Below are positions 21,501 through 33,628 of a DNA stretch of 64,000 nt, piece by piece. Origin of the DNA: Corylus avellana (Eukaryota; Streptophyta; Magnoliopsida; Fagales; Betulaceae). The stretch covers positions 38,832,446 through 38,896,445 of the forward strand of contig NC_081541.1 of assembly GCF_901000735.1 (NCBI RefSeq). The letters are read 5' to 3'. The notes beneath the pieces were generated by a model. It worked only from the letters and a program-made list of their open reading frames with translations, was not told where the DNA came from and did no database searches. The position numbers and the translations under genes were made by a program. Every line of letters starts with the position of its first letter. Within the stretch, counting starts at the first letter, position 1.

Positions 21501-24500
21501 TTTAACATCATGCTGCTCTGTAATTGAGGAAGTAAAATGAAAGATCTGCCAGAGTATATATATGCCCAAGAAACTGAAGTAACAGATTGAAGTTTATATT
21601 CCATACCTTTGAGTTCCTTCCTAAGAGAAAGAAGAGGATCCAGTACAACATCTAATAAACATCATAAATATTTTAGATATAGGTAAATTTACATTAACAA
21701 CCATAGATTTTTCAACTTAACAAATACAGAGTAGACCACAGAGAATCCAAACCTGCTGATAAATATAAATGTGGTGTATTTTGTTTTGATTCTATCAACC
21801 TTTTAGCTATGACCTGCAAAGCAAAACAATCATGATCTTTCAGCACCACACACTATCAACTGCAAGTTAAGAACCCAACAAAAACAAAAAAGAAATAGGT
21901 TCCAAAAATAGCGTCTAAATGTCATAGGTTGCAAAGCTCAAATGTATTGCTATCATTAGCCCGCTATTTAGACTAAAATTTAATTTAAATGTGAAGTCTA
22001 AAGCAATGCCTCAGACTAGTTGCATTAAGTATTTGACTGTAGTACGGCAGCTTTATTCGCTTGGTTCACAATTGGGAAGTGGATATCTTGGCCTCCTTCT
22101 ATTCCCTATTATACTCTAACAGTGGGAGAAGAGGAGGGGAGGACAAGCTTTGGTGGATCCCGTCTCGCATAGGGATTTTTTATGTCAGGTCTTTTTATAA
22201 GATCCTAGCACACAATGGCAATTCTTCTTTCCCTTGGAAAAGTATTTGGCGGACTAAGGCCCCCTTGAAAGTTGCTTTATTTGCTTGGTCGGCGGCCTTA
22301 GGGAAGATCCTTACTCTGGACAACCTCAGGAAAAGACATCTCAATGTGGTCAATAGGTGCTATTTGTGTAAACTAAACAGGGAATCCATTGATCATCTCC
22401 TCCTCCATTGTGAGGTTGCTAGCGCCTTATGGAATGCCATCTTCGGTCGTTTTGGGCTTTCCTGAGTTATGCCTAATAGTGTTGCGGATTTGATGACCTG
22501 TTGGTGGTCAGGGGGTAACTCTCAGAGCGCTACTGTTTGGAAAATGGTGCCTCTTTGTCTTATGTGGAGCCTCTGGAGGGAAAGAAATGATAGGAACCTC
22601 AATAATCAAGAGAGGACCTTAGAGGAGTTCAAGTCCTTTTTCTTCTTCTTTTTTCCCTATTTTCCTGGACAGCTGCTTGTTTAGCTCCCTTAGTAATTAG
22701 TTATTCTGATTTTCTTGTTCTCTTTTCTCTTTTGTCTTAGGCATTCTCTTGTATACTTCATATGTACTAGTATTGCACCCCTCTGCGCTTTTTATTATAT
22801 ACTTCATTACTTCTAAAAAAAAAAAAGTATTTGACTGTAGTACTAAGCTTCTTCCTGTATTGCTGACACAAATATGTAACCAGAACCAATACATGGCATG
22901 ATCAACATATGTAATGACAACCTAAGGTTCATTCTAACAATATTATAACATCCTATTATGCAGAAAAAGGAGGAACCATAACAATAAACAATATGCTATT
23001 CTTGTGATTTACCCAAAATGTGCATGCATGTGTTTGTGTTTCATATTACAGTTTATACATTACTTCTCCTTGTTTATCATATCTCAGTTGATACAACCAA
23101 TATCAAGTTCCACTAGACCGGCAGATCAGTTTGATACTTAGAGCACTTCAAGTGCTGGTCCTCCTTGAGAGATTTGTATACAGTTCTTATCTTTAGCATT
23201 TTTGCATGAAGTGATTGTTCTCAAGAATTGGACCCACACACTTCTACTTAACAGACTGACTTCTACTATTGCACAAAATAATAGCCCTCCGTGATACTTA
23301 ATAAACATAAAATTACTACCTTTTTTATTTTATGAATATGCTAAACAAAAGCAAGTTTTTTTTTTAAATAAAAAAATTACATACCAAGACTTTATTAAAC
23401 GAAAGTCAAAAAGGGTGTAGCACAAGTGAATGGAAAGTACACGAGGTATGCAAAACTCCAGTTTGTAATTTTTCGCAGAAAATATTAGTTTTCATGTGAC
23501 AAAGCAGTAGAGTTTTTAATTCTTCCTCCTAAGACTTGGATTAGACTTCTTTCTTCAGGGGTTGTACTACTTTGGTACAAATTCCCTCACCTACATAAAA
23601 TGGTTCATGTCAAGACAAGTCAATGAAATCCATCCCACCTACGAAGAATCATTGATAGAATCCTCTTTCTTTATATATTTTCAATCTAAGACAAGATCAT
23701 AGGATTGATTGTAGGAGACAAGCTTTTTGTCATTTCCTTGACTGTGATTCTCTTAGGCTTCTCCCCTTGACCTTGGGGTGTGTCAGGTTGAACCAGATTA
23801 TTCCTGCAGCTGGAGCAGTCAACAATCTTCTCTAGACCATCTTATCCATCTTATTCACACCATGTCATTCATAAGTTGCCACCTCTGACTTCTCATGACA
23901 TCAATTTTGGTCTTTGTCCCTTTCTCACCATCCTAATTTACATCATAGTCATGTATATTTTTGAACGTCCAGTAGTCTTGGCACTACAAATTTTATTTTA
24001 ATTTGACAAATAACCATCAGCTACACGAAAACATTGTTAAACCATCAGATATATTGGGCATCAGTAACGAGCCTCAAATGCAGTATTGTAGTCTCTTTTA
24101 ACTTTTATCTTCCAAGATCCACATGACACACAGAAAAATCCACTATAAACAGAAATAACAGTGCTCAAATCTAATTACCATTAATGTACCTTGCGAATTT
24201 GACTATTGGGAAGATCTTCGAAAGAATCTGACTGCTTCAAGTGAGATCTAGTATCTGGTGAAACTGTGGCAGAAGCTTTTAGCGTGGTTTGAGGTGATGT
24301 AGGTGCCTTCTCTTTAGATGAAGAGACTTTAGAAGATCCTTTTCCTGCCTTAATTGCAGATAAAACATCCCCCTTCAGCAGCGTACCATGAGAACCCGAT
24401 GCTTTTAATGTTGATGAATCCAATCCATATTCTGTAATTAGCAACTTTGCAGATGGACTGATCCTTGCAATACTTGTTTTTTGAGCTTTTGCTTCATTTC

Positions 24501-26623
24501 CATCGTCATTGTGTGTTGCTATTTCCTCTTTGATTCCCAAACCACTGATAGCACTATTTTTGACCGTTTCAATATCAGCTGGATCCTCAACCTTGCAAAA
24601 AACAGGCAAAGTGTTTTCATAGTGTGTAAGTGGCTAGAATTCTAATAAATAGTTCAAGGAATAAAATTTCCACAAACAGTGCTGGAAGAAACCATAACCA
24701 CTAATCAATCTAATAAGCATTTAATAGCAGCTTGTACATTAATTTTCTTTTTTTAAGGCAACAAGATAAATTAAAACTTATATTACAACAATCTCAGCCT
24801 TACAGGTACAGACTGCAACAATTTGCACCCTTACAGGTGCCTTACTGCCAGCTATAATATCATTACCTGCAAGTTGCTAAGGTGAACAGAAAGTTATACA
24901 ACTGTACAAGCATCATCACACTTACTGTTACTGCAATAGGTTGTCCCACAGCTATGTCCTTTGAACCTTCAGGTGCTACTATTTTAGCCAAGTACCTACA
25001 GCCAACATTCCACTTAAAAATGTAAAGAAATCTATAATGAGCTTCAATAATAACAATTCAGGAACTTTCTCATCAACAAGAAGAAAGATCGTAAGAAAAC
25101 TGGCACTACCATTAGAGCTAAATGTTGTAAATTCACGGCTGAAGCCATGATTATATACATTTCAACTTGATTAAAGTCACTATAATGGACACATAGAATC
25201 TGTGTTTAACAAATCTGTGTTTAACAACATCGTCAATGTCCCCCTCAAATTGATTAGACATGCAAAGAAGTAATAAATGTTGATGACCTAGACTACAAGT
25301 AAATAAATACCATGTTAAGACACGAGCTATGTCACTTTCATATTTAGTATTAGCCAAAGTGCACCTCTACAACTATAAACCTAGCATAAGGAAAGAATAT
25401 TACCCCTCTTCAAGACTTTCAAATTCAAGGGTGGCTTTGTCTGTCTCTATCTCACATATTACGTCACCCACTTCTATCTGTCAGTTAGTAAATAATCAAG
25501 GGGTATGTTTAATGCAATTATTCTTTATCCACCAAATTAGAAGTAAGAAGTAGTTACACTAACATATTTAAAACCTTATATCAAACAACTGACCTTGTCT
25601 CCTTCTTTCTTTCGCCACTTTGCAATGTTTCCTTGATTCTGTGCATACATATAAAAGCAACATTAAGCATCTATCAGAGTTAGAAAACTTAGCATAATAA
25701 TCTGAGCAGAAAAAGATATACAATCCTCCTTACCATAGTTGGGGATAATGCAGGCATATCAAGAACAGCATGAGGAGGAAGCTCAGATGTCTTCATCGAA
25801 TTTTTCTCTAGCACATTGTCCGTAGTTGTTGATTTTTCCTCTCTGACCTCAGATCCGTCTCCCACAGTAGCAGGGACATTTTTGATATCATCTGGATCCT
25901 CAACCTGGTAAACCCACAAAAGTAAGGTTTTACAACAATTTAAGTATCTGAATGGTTAATACTGAAACAAAAACTATTGGAAAGACATTGAAAAATCAGC
26001 GTCACATATTAAAAATTGAGGTCAAGACCATAAAAAAAGTAAAAAAATAAAAAGTTTCTAGAAGATATCTGATTAAAAACAGATTAAAAGATATCAGATA
26101 CTGTAAAAGCATAATACTTAAACAATCTTTAGCTTTAGCACATAATTTAATAAAATACGTTCTAATTGTAGCCTAAAACTAAAATAAGAAAGGAGGGGGA
26201 GGGACAAATTAATTTTGACCTAATAGAATTCTCAAATAATTATAAATTCCCCAAAATGTTTTTCAACATCTTTTATGTATATATATGTATAAGTACATGC
26301 TTTACAATATCTTTACAAAATGAAATATTTCCCCTACAATGAAATCAACAGTAGATAGCTTTCCATGAAAACAAAAGGAAATCGTTGATAAAGGATTATC
26401 ACAGGTTACCATTATTGTTAATAAAACTTGATTACTACTTATCAAAAACAGGTTACCGTTATTGCAATAGGTTGTCCAACAGGTACATCCTTTGAGCCTT
26501 CAGGTACCAAAATCTTAGCCAGAAACCTGCAGAATTTAACCCATACAAGAAACAAGGCATAAAGCATTTTAGGATGGATCAGATTTTCCTATCTTTAAGT
26601 AGTTATAATCAACATTTTATATG

Positions 26624-26674
<51 letters not shown>

Positions 26675-29600
26675 GATATGAAAGAAAGTGTTTGCAAAAT
26701 AAACAGGGAAGGGAAAGATGACTATTCAAGAAAGTAAATATTCTTCTTGTCAATGCCAAATGAAACATCTGATGTGAAGACTGGTACTAAACAATGTCTT
26801 TCTCCATGACTGGTGTGCATCACACAATTACGTATCGTATATTAATCAATACAGATAATAAACATTACCCCTCTTCAAGGCTTTCAAACTCAAGAGTAGC
26901 TTTGTCAGTCTCAATTTCACATAGTACATCGCCTACCTCTATCTGTTAGATTAAATCAACAGTCAGGAAGACACAAATTCACTAATGAAATAACAAATTG
27001 ATCCCCACTACATCAAGAGGAAGGATTTATTTTTCAACAATTATCTTTAAGAACATCATGCTGAACAGAACTTAGGTTTAAACTCTCAGAATTATATGAA
27101 ACTTTTGGTATAACTTACCTTATCTCCTTCTTTCTTCCTCCATTTCGCAATATTACCTTGATTCTGCATGAAAGAATGACAATTAGGATCACAAAACTTC
27201 TTGAAAGGAAAAAAGAAAAACACAGTTTAAGTGTGGATAACATTTAAATCAATTCCATCTCGCATATTTTTGTATGTCTTACCATTGTAGGAGACAGAGC
27301 TGGCATCTGGAGTGTTGTATGTGGTGGATCTGCACTAACAGTCCACTTGATGATAAAAGTCATAATTAATGATAAAACACACGATTAAGTATGCACAGTA
27401 GATGTATTCATTTTATCAAATAAAAACTAATCCAGTATATGTCAGTACCACAAATCTCTTCAACACAATCTAAACAACTAAGAACAAGATTCCATTTAAT
27501 GAAGGAAAGGAACATATTTTACCTACAAATTAGCCATAAGGTGATACTCAAAGTTGCACCAACTGTTTGTAAATCCTATGAGTCTCGAGAAATGACATAA
27601 AATAGAACAAACAGTATTAAGGAGCTAATTTGGCTTTTATGCGAAGAGAATTGTCATGAAAGATTATTATACTAGGAAATTGACAGAAAGGTTTAACGAG
27701 AAGGAAAGGGCACTTAGTTTGGTCCTCATTGACTTATACCAGGATATTATGTAGCCCTAAAGAGGAATATGCCGAGGTTCAATTATGAAGGGTTTTTTTT
27801 TTTTTTACTTTTGAATGGACCTCAAGTGAGCTCAATCGGTTGGGGACTACACTTTATGAAGAAGGGTTTACTAGTTCAAATCTACCATTCCCCCTCTCTT
27901 TGGGTTCAATTACTTACCAAAAAAAATAAATAAATAAGTAATAAAACAGTATCAGTCAAACACATTGAGGACATACAAATAAATGGAAGAACAAGAGGCA
28001 AATTTCTTATCAGAATAGGTCTGTCATCAACAAATGGCACTAAGACCATATTGTCTTTTACATTATGGATGAACTCACTAGACATAAAAAAGAAGTTTCT
28101 TCTGAAACTTGACACACCAAGAGAGTAAGGTTGATTCTAAGCAAAAGCTGCAGAGAGATACTTAAGAATTTAAACGGTTTAGGTTATGCTGGACCAAGAC
28201 AACCAATAATATTAAAATATTGCTAAGGTTAGGAGTAAATGTGAGGAAGGATTAGGAAAATTGATGGCTAAAGCTATACCCAGAAAATACCATAGTTTTA
28301 TCTTAAATTGATAATCTAAAAGGAAGGCAGACGGAAGAGATTGCCACTTAATTAGAGTTTCATTAATGAAATGTAGAAGTGAATTTGGATTGCTGCAAGT
28401 TTTTTGCTGTCTCCAACTTCTCCAGGTAATGACAAATTCTTTTTATTTTTATTTTTATAAGTCAATGGAATTCATGAAAAAGGGCAAAGTCCCAACCCAA
28501 GTATACATAAAGTATACAAGAGAAATTCTTTAAGAAACTGCAGAACTTATTATATGCTTTATGGTTCAAATATTAAGCTATAAGAACAACACCATGTTCA
28601 AAAAAGAGTGTAGCTTAAATGAGAATGTTATGATGTATGAATTGCAATACAAGAACAAAAAAAAAAAAAGACATTAAAAAAATAAATAAATAAATGTGAT
28701 TCTAAGTAGAGGTAGCACCAACCGAGTAGAGAATGTGAGAAAATTGTATAGGTTAGTTTTGCCTAATATATAGATATATAGATAAGGACTCATGCATCTA
28801 AACTAAAGGTTAGAACTGGGAAAAAGTATAGGTTATAGTTCTTGATAAGAAAGGTAGAAAATGACTCAGGCATCTGATCCCAAGAAGTTGGGAATGAGTC
28901 CATACAAAATGACTTCAACTAGTGATACACATTCCCAGTTCAAGTATTCTAAGATTAGAGTAGGAATTTTCAAATGGACAACAAGATTTTGCCCTTGAGT
29001 TATGGATCCATAACACCTGTTTGTAGGCCCCGAACATTAGGTTAAAGACATTGGCAATCATGCACTAATTCATTTGCTCAAAAGTTGGTCTAAGTTATTA
29101 CATTTGCATGGGAGTTGCATAAAATGAGGTAGTCAGCTACCTAAATAGTTCCATAATTAAGATAATATTGCTGGTATGGAAAGGTGATGAAAAAAATTAT
29201 ATCAAATTTAAAGTGTGGCTTGAAGCTAATCACTTCATGTTTGACACTGACCAACTTATCATCCCAAAGCCTATAAAAACATTTGGAGTAGATTAATTAG
29301 TTAGGGCTAAGCCAAGCCCAGCACGAATTAAGAAGGCATAGACCTGCAGCTTTGGATTGTATTTAAGATTGCCCAAAGCTTGACAATAATTCTGAAAGTT
29401 TATTTACTTCCTTGCTATCTTAAACAAGACACTGGCTTTTTGCTAAAATCTAATTTCACCAACAACTGTAAAAAATAAAAAGTATAAAATCATGACAATG
29501 AAGAAACACAAGCAAGCCCCTTTAATCCACAATTTTACAAATCCTAGAATTACAGAAAGATAAGCAGAAGGTTGTAACTAAATGGAGGAGACATATACCA

Positions 29601-32600
29601 GCAGAAGAGAAGTACTTGATACCACCAACCCGCAGCTGAAAATTTTGTAACAGTATCAGAAAACACCCCTCGCCATGAAAAGCTATTTACTAATACATTT
29701 CAAACACTAACCTTTAACTTCAAAGAATTATCATGAACACCCGTGAGCATAAATAAACATGCAGGCCTGAAATATATCACTGTCAGTGAATAAGAAAAAA
29801 AAAAAAAGTAGATAACAAAAGAAAGAAATAGCTAGGACTGAAAGCTTTGTTGGTCTGAGAAGACAAACCCAAAATAGACATTGATTTAAATTGGGTTTTG
29901 CACACAACATTCTTGTGGTTCTAGGCTGAATGGCTTCAATATTATGTATGCATACATATTATGATAAACAAAAAATTTATTTAGGGTCAAAATATTAACA
30001 GGACCTTGTTTACACAACAAGTGACGAGCTCAAACTAAAACTGGAAAGTAAGAGCTGGTTCAACTTCATGCAAGTGAGGTCACATGCATAAACAGATATA
30101 TACAGAAATATATAATGAATAAGAAATTACTGGGAATAACAAATTTAAAATAACCATTTTTATATTGCAATTTCCCACCTTGAGCTGTAATAGGAAATGT
30201 GGTAAGGATTAGGACAAGTTTATGGTCAGTATTACTGCCGTCTTTAGGTTTGCACTAAATTATCTGTATGCTTGAATCAAACTGGTCTTGAGTTGATGAT
30301 CCCTAACTTCCCTTAGTTTCAACTATGGATGTAACTAACTTTTTATGTCAATATGCCCAACCCAAAGCATATGTCCCCTTTTGAGTAATAAAGACAAGAT
30401 GGCCAATAAATTCGAGGAAGTTCAAGATCAAAGGGACCTCTAGTCCTCAAATTAATCAGCATGTGCTTCATGATAGTTACTATTCACAAGACATAAGTTG
30501 TTTCATGAATCTGTATATATTAATCATAAAACCATGTGAAGCAATCGTATCTGAATTTGCAAGCCGATAATAAATAGAAAGGTGATGAATGCAAACCTTA
30601 ATACAGATCCATGACCACCCACAAGAGAATTTCGCATACAGGGAGGGCTGTACCATCAGGAGAAAAACAGCATATATAAGCTTAGTTTTGCAGCTCTAGA
30701 CACCAGAACATATTCCAAGAGAGAGAGAGAGAGAGAGCAATATGCATTGAGAACAACATTGTATCCAATATCTAGAAAATATGAGTTATATATCAGAGTT
30801 AGACCAGAAATGATTACTTAAATTGTGAGAGCAACATGTAGGCCTAAAGGAAACCCGATTGCCATTAGACATTTAGATCTTACTTTCATATGTATGTATG
30901 TGCATGCAGGCCTCTCCACATGCACACACATATCAAAAAGAATATGATCGTTATCAAATGAATATCATCTTAAAGTGAAACAGAAATACTATACTAATCT
31001 GATTCAGACATTTGGAAACATTAATTTTTAGTTTTTAATCATATGATGACCACCAAGCAGGAGGAAGGAAATTTAGTGAATTACATACATGTACAATATA
31101 AACATGAGCAGAAAAATTTAACACAGGCTGTAAGAAGCTCAAGATAAAAGACCAAATAAATCTGCGTACTTGGAACCCTACATATTCTACTCCATTTATT
31201 GTTCAGTCTTATGTTTATAATTGTTATCACTAGTAAGCGGCTGGTTCAGTTTGATTTAGTTCTTTTAAATTTTGGAATCAGAATCTTTGTGATTTCAAAG
31301 TTCCAGGACATGGTTGTAGTAAGAGCCCATGGATTCTATCCTGGTCTTCCTATGTTATTGGATCTTTATATTTGGTTTTTAGTAATTCCAGGATAGGTTC
31401 TATTAGTCAAAGTCTTTAAATTTGAAAACCGTTGCAAAACTAGCAGCCTATATATATTGATGTGCTGCTTTCAATTCAATAATAAACATGTTTGCAGAAA
31501 TTTTGAAGCTTTATTTGAGAATTTTGTAATGGAATTCCAATCCCAGGTTTTAATGCCTACAATTCTTTGTCCTCTTTTTCTTCCACTACTGCAACCAATT
31601 CCACCCACAACAAAAATTATCCATTAAAACAGAGCTGGTACAGTTCTCATGTGATACTTTTTTGGGTCTCCTCAGTGGCTTACTGCCCCAAAATAGCCCC
31701 CAAGGAATGTAGTTTTTCATATGTTATTATCTCAATTCCAAACCATACCCTTTTCTCTTAACCATTGAAACATCCGTTTTAGCTGCTTCCATGAAAAATG
31801 AACCTTTTAATTTAACCCATCTTCCACTCTTAAAAACTTGAAAACACTCTCTTTTACTGAGATTTAGCACAACTAATGATTTATAGGCAGCTTTATTCGA
31901 TTGACCAGCAGATCCTAGTTCTGTTGGGTGTTGAGAAATCTGGTCTATCTCAATACTTGCTAATTAATCAGTCACAGCATCTCTTTCAAGTCTACAACTG
32001 TCCCATTTGCGACAGAAAAACTCTTAGATAGAAATCAACCAATAAATAGCATACTAGGAGATATCAACCAAGTATGTTCTAGAAGAAAATGAGTGAGAGT
32101 TTGAAATTGTGTCGTCCTGATAACAAATCTCTGATATACCAGGATGTAAAGCTTCAAAAGAGCTCTCATGATGTGCTTCTGAGCTATGTACAGGAAGGCA
32201 TTCTCTAACTAACACGGTAGTAGTTAGATAGTGCACATAAGTCTGGTGTAGTGCACTCGTTAAGTAGTTCTTCTTATATCATAGTGTAAGTCCATTTTCA
32301 ATACCTTCTCCCATGGATATAGTTATAAGCCCACCGCACCATTTCTGTTCTTTTCCTCTTCTTTATATGCCTATATCTACCGCTACTAATTCTAGGGTCA
32401 CACTTTGACACAGAAGCCTCGTACACAGTTTAGTGATTCATAATATAGATTGTGTTTTCTCATGTCCTTCATCGAGTCAGAGCACAACTGGAACTAAGAC
32501 AAGACAATTGAAGTAACCAGACTACATAAAAAGTCTTTAAGTAATATCATATGTCAGTGGAACACCATTTGGTCCCTCTTCAACTTTCTTTTCTGCCAAT

Positions 32601-33023
32601 ACTTGCTCTCTTCAAGTTTAAGTCGATGAAATCTAGTTTCAGGACTAAAAACTGTGAAATCAACGAACCCCCATTATTCTTCACTAGAATTTGCACCTAA
32701 CATCTCATATAATCACCCAAATAGAGCCACCAAGAACAAATTCTGACGCATACCCACCAACCTCCAACATCCCAACTCTCACAATCCCCACCACCTCACA
32801 ACCAATTCACTCAATTGCAAAGTCGTCAACTATATTTCACAAATCTAAACAATAAAAAAATGAAAAATAAAAAATAATATAACATGTTAATTATGAGAGA
32901 ACAATAGAGAGAGTACCTTGAAAGAGATCTAGAAGAGGAGTTCGAGACAAGACGGGCTTTCAGGAGGAGAGACGGAGCGCGAGAGATCTCTCTCACCGGA
33001 TGCCGAAGCCGTGAAAGCGCCAT
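17183..33023 (-). CDS. Dihydrolipoamide acetyltransferase (E2) of mitochondrial pyruvate dehydrogenase, two lipoyl domains (636 aa)
   Basis: This E2 core enzyme transfers acetyl groups from lipoamide to CoA in the mitochondrial matrix. There are 23 exons on minus: 32917-33023, 30597-30647, 29712-29766, 29599-29635, 27283-27329, 27119-27163, 26869-26942, 26457-26526, 25734-25904, 25594-25638, 25404-25477, 24926-24995, 24190-24591, 21753-21813, 21607-21651, 21434-21517, 19381-19457, 19225-19287, 18764-18834, 18581-18641, 18008-18068, 17846-17926, 17183-17241. They sum to 637 codons in one frame. The Arg/Ser-rich N-terminus (from [10 protein letters not shown]) fits a mitochondrial transit peptide. 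Two lipoyl domains carry ETDKA with lipoyl lysines K128 and K248, each after MPALSPTM. The E3/E1-binding domain is about 326-362 and the catalytic domain about 405-636 with DHRVFDG (H609, D613). Two lipoyl domains and this length fit the Arabidopsis LTA3 (At3g52200) type. The exon ending at 18581 is followed by a GC donor. Introns hold a LINE, a Mutator-like element and a SINE. Confidence 0.95.
18542..18580. repeat. (GA)n microsatellite touching an E2 splice donor
   Basis: The GA run (CT on the gene strand) starts directly after the exon that ends at 18581, so the intron begins GCTCTC. The left copy has GTTCGC before its shorter run (6793-6820). Confidence 0.9.
19650..20428. mobile_element. 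779-bp Mutator-like inverted-repeat element in an E2 intron
   Basis: The termini are long inverted repeats: the left starts GGGTTAAATGCC and the right ends GGCATTTAACCC, with pairing continuing for about 38 bp. Flanking 9-mers TTAAATTTT (19641-19649) and TACAATTTT (20429-20437) match at 7 of 9 bases, consistent with an aged 9-bp Mutator-type target duplication. Inside is a second GC-rich palindrome with arms at about 19914-19955 and 20080-20120. There is no transposase frame, so it is non-autonomous. Confidence 0.75.
22046..22824 (+). mobile_element. 5'-truncated LINE (non-LTR retrotransposon) with RNase H-distal zinc-binding domain, in an E2 intron
   Basis: The 19-mer AAGTATTTGACTGTAGTAC is present before (22027-22045) and after (22825-22843) the insert, a perfect target duplication; the insert ends in an A run. 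The frame from 22061 encodes the C-terminal reverse-transcriptase-associated zinc-binding region (zf-RVT type): [29 protein letters not shown], the Cys pair of CYLCKL, then [18 protein letters not shown] at 22463-22465 replaces what is probably a Trp codon, after which the frame continues ([22 protein letters not shown]). A further frameshift in the T-rich tract near 22640 leads to the usual terminus ([10 protein letters not shown], ending at a TAG near 22740). The 3' tail is typical of plant LINEs. The copy is dead and lies sense relative to +, antisense to E2. Confidence 0.92.
26625..26669. repeat. (TA)n(GA)n compound microsatellite
   Basis: TA units run directly into GA units within an E2 intron. 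A shorter GA run is at about 30719-30737 in another intron of the gene. Confidence 0.9.
27817..27937 (+). mobile_element. tRNA-derived SINE in an E2 intron
   Basis: The sequence has an A-box-like GAGCTCAATCGGTTGGGG followed about 35 bp later by a B-box-like TAGTTCAAATC, then a pyrimidine-rich body and an A-rich tail (AAAAAAAATAAATAAATAA). Related copies are at 41563-41640, 50547-50632 and 63952-64000. Confidence 0.65.
31195..31560 (+). other. Possible LTR-like segment in E2 intron 1
   Basis: A TATATATAT motif is followed by a pyrimidine-rich stretch and an AATAAA signal (about 31448-31485), the order seen in plant LTRs. I could not define TG/CA ends or a target duplication, so this is only a suggestion. 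Confidence 0.2.
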
Positions 33024-33628
33024 TTCCGATTACTCCTCTTCTTCTTCTTCTTTTCTTCACAGAGATAACCAAATACAAAAAAAAAAAAAAAAAAAAAAAA
33101 AAGCTCCTTGATCAAACAACATAATTCAATATAAACATAACATAAATTTGCGTTGATAGATTGATTATTAATCAATTACCGTAAATGGGTTTTCCAATAC
33201 GTTCTTGGTGATCAAAGAATTATCGTTTTCTGTTCGTAAAGCAGGTCGCCAATGGCGAGCTCGTACGAGTTTGCGACTGCGGAACGGTCCCAGCTCTCGC
33301 TCCCACTAGTCTGCGGCTATTTATTTAATTAATCTATTTATTTATAATTTCTGCAATTGATTAATTAAAAGAAAAATAGTAACCCTTCCATAGGTTCTAT
33401 ATGGGCGTCTGGTGGGTTTCCTCCTCCTGGTTCATGCCCACCTAACCACCTTGTCCATGGCCTATTGTTGGATAAAAAAATTTCCACAAAACCCAATTTA
33501 ATATTTTCTTTTTCAATTCATATCTTTTAAATTAGGTTGAAAATGTTTATTTTATTTTAATTTATTAAACTAACACATGATTAAAATGTATGTGATTTTT
33601 TTCACATAAATTTTAAAAAATAAATATA
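33024..33628. other. E2 5' flank
   Basis: Directly upstream of the E2 start (on minus) is a CT/GA-rich leader, then a pure A/T run (about 33077-33102). A GC-rich island at 33241-33320 contains a short ATG frame on + (MASSYEFATAER, from 33253, ending at 33330-33332); it has no visible continuation and I do not call it a gene. Confidence 0.4.

Noticed and set aside
28439..28530. GTATACAAGAG-containing stretches (also near 11930, 23390 and 45300) as intact LINE 3' ends
   Set aside because: They look like antisense LINE tail remnants, but are too short and degraded to bound with confidence.
33253..33332. Short ATG frame in the GC-rich island upstream of E2 as the first exon of a divergent gene
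   Set aside because: There is no GT donor with a matching downstream exon and no recognisable product; more likely promoter or leader sequence.
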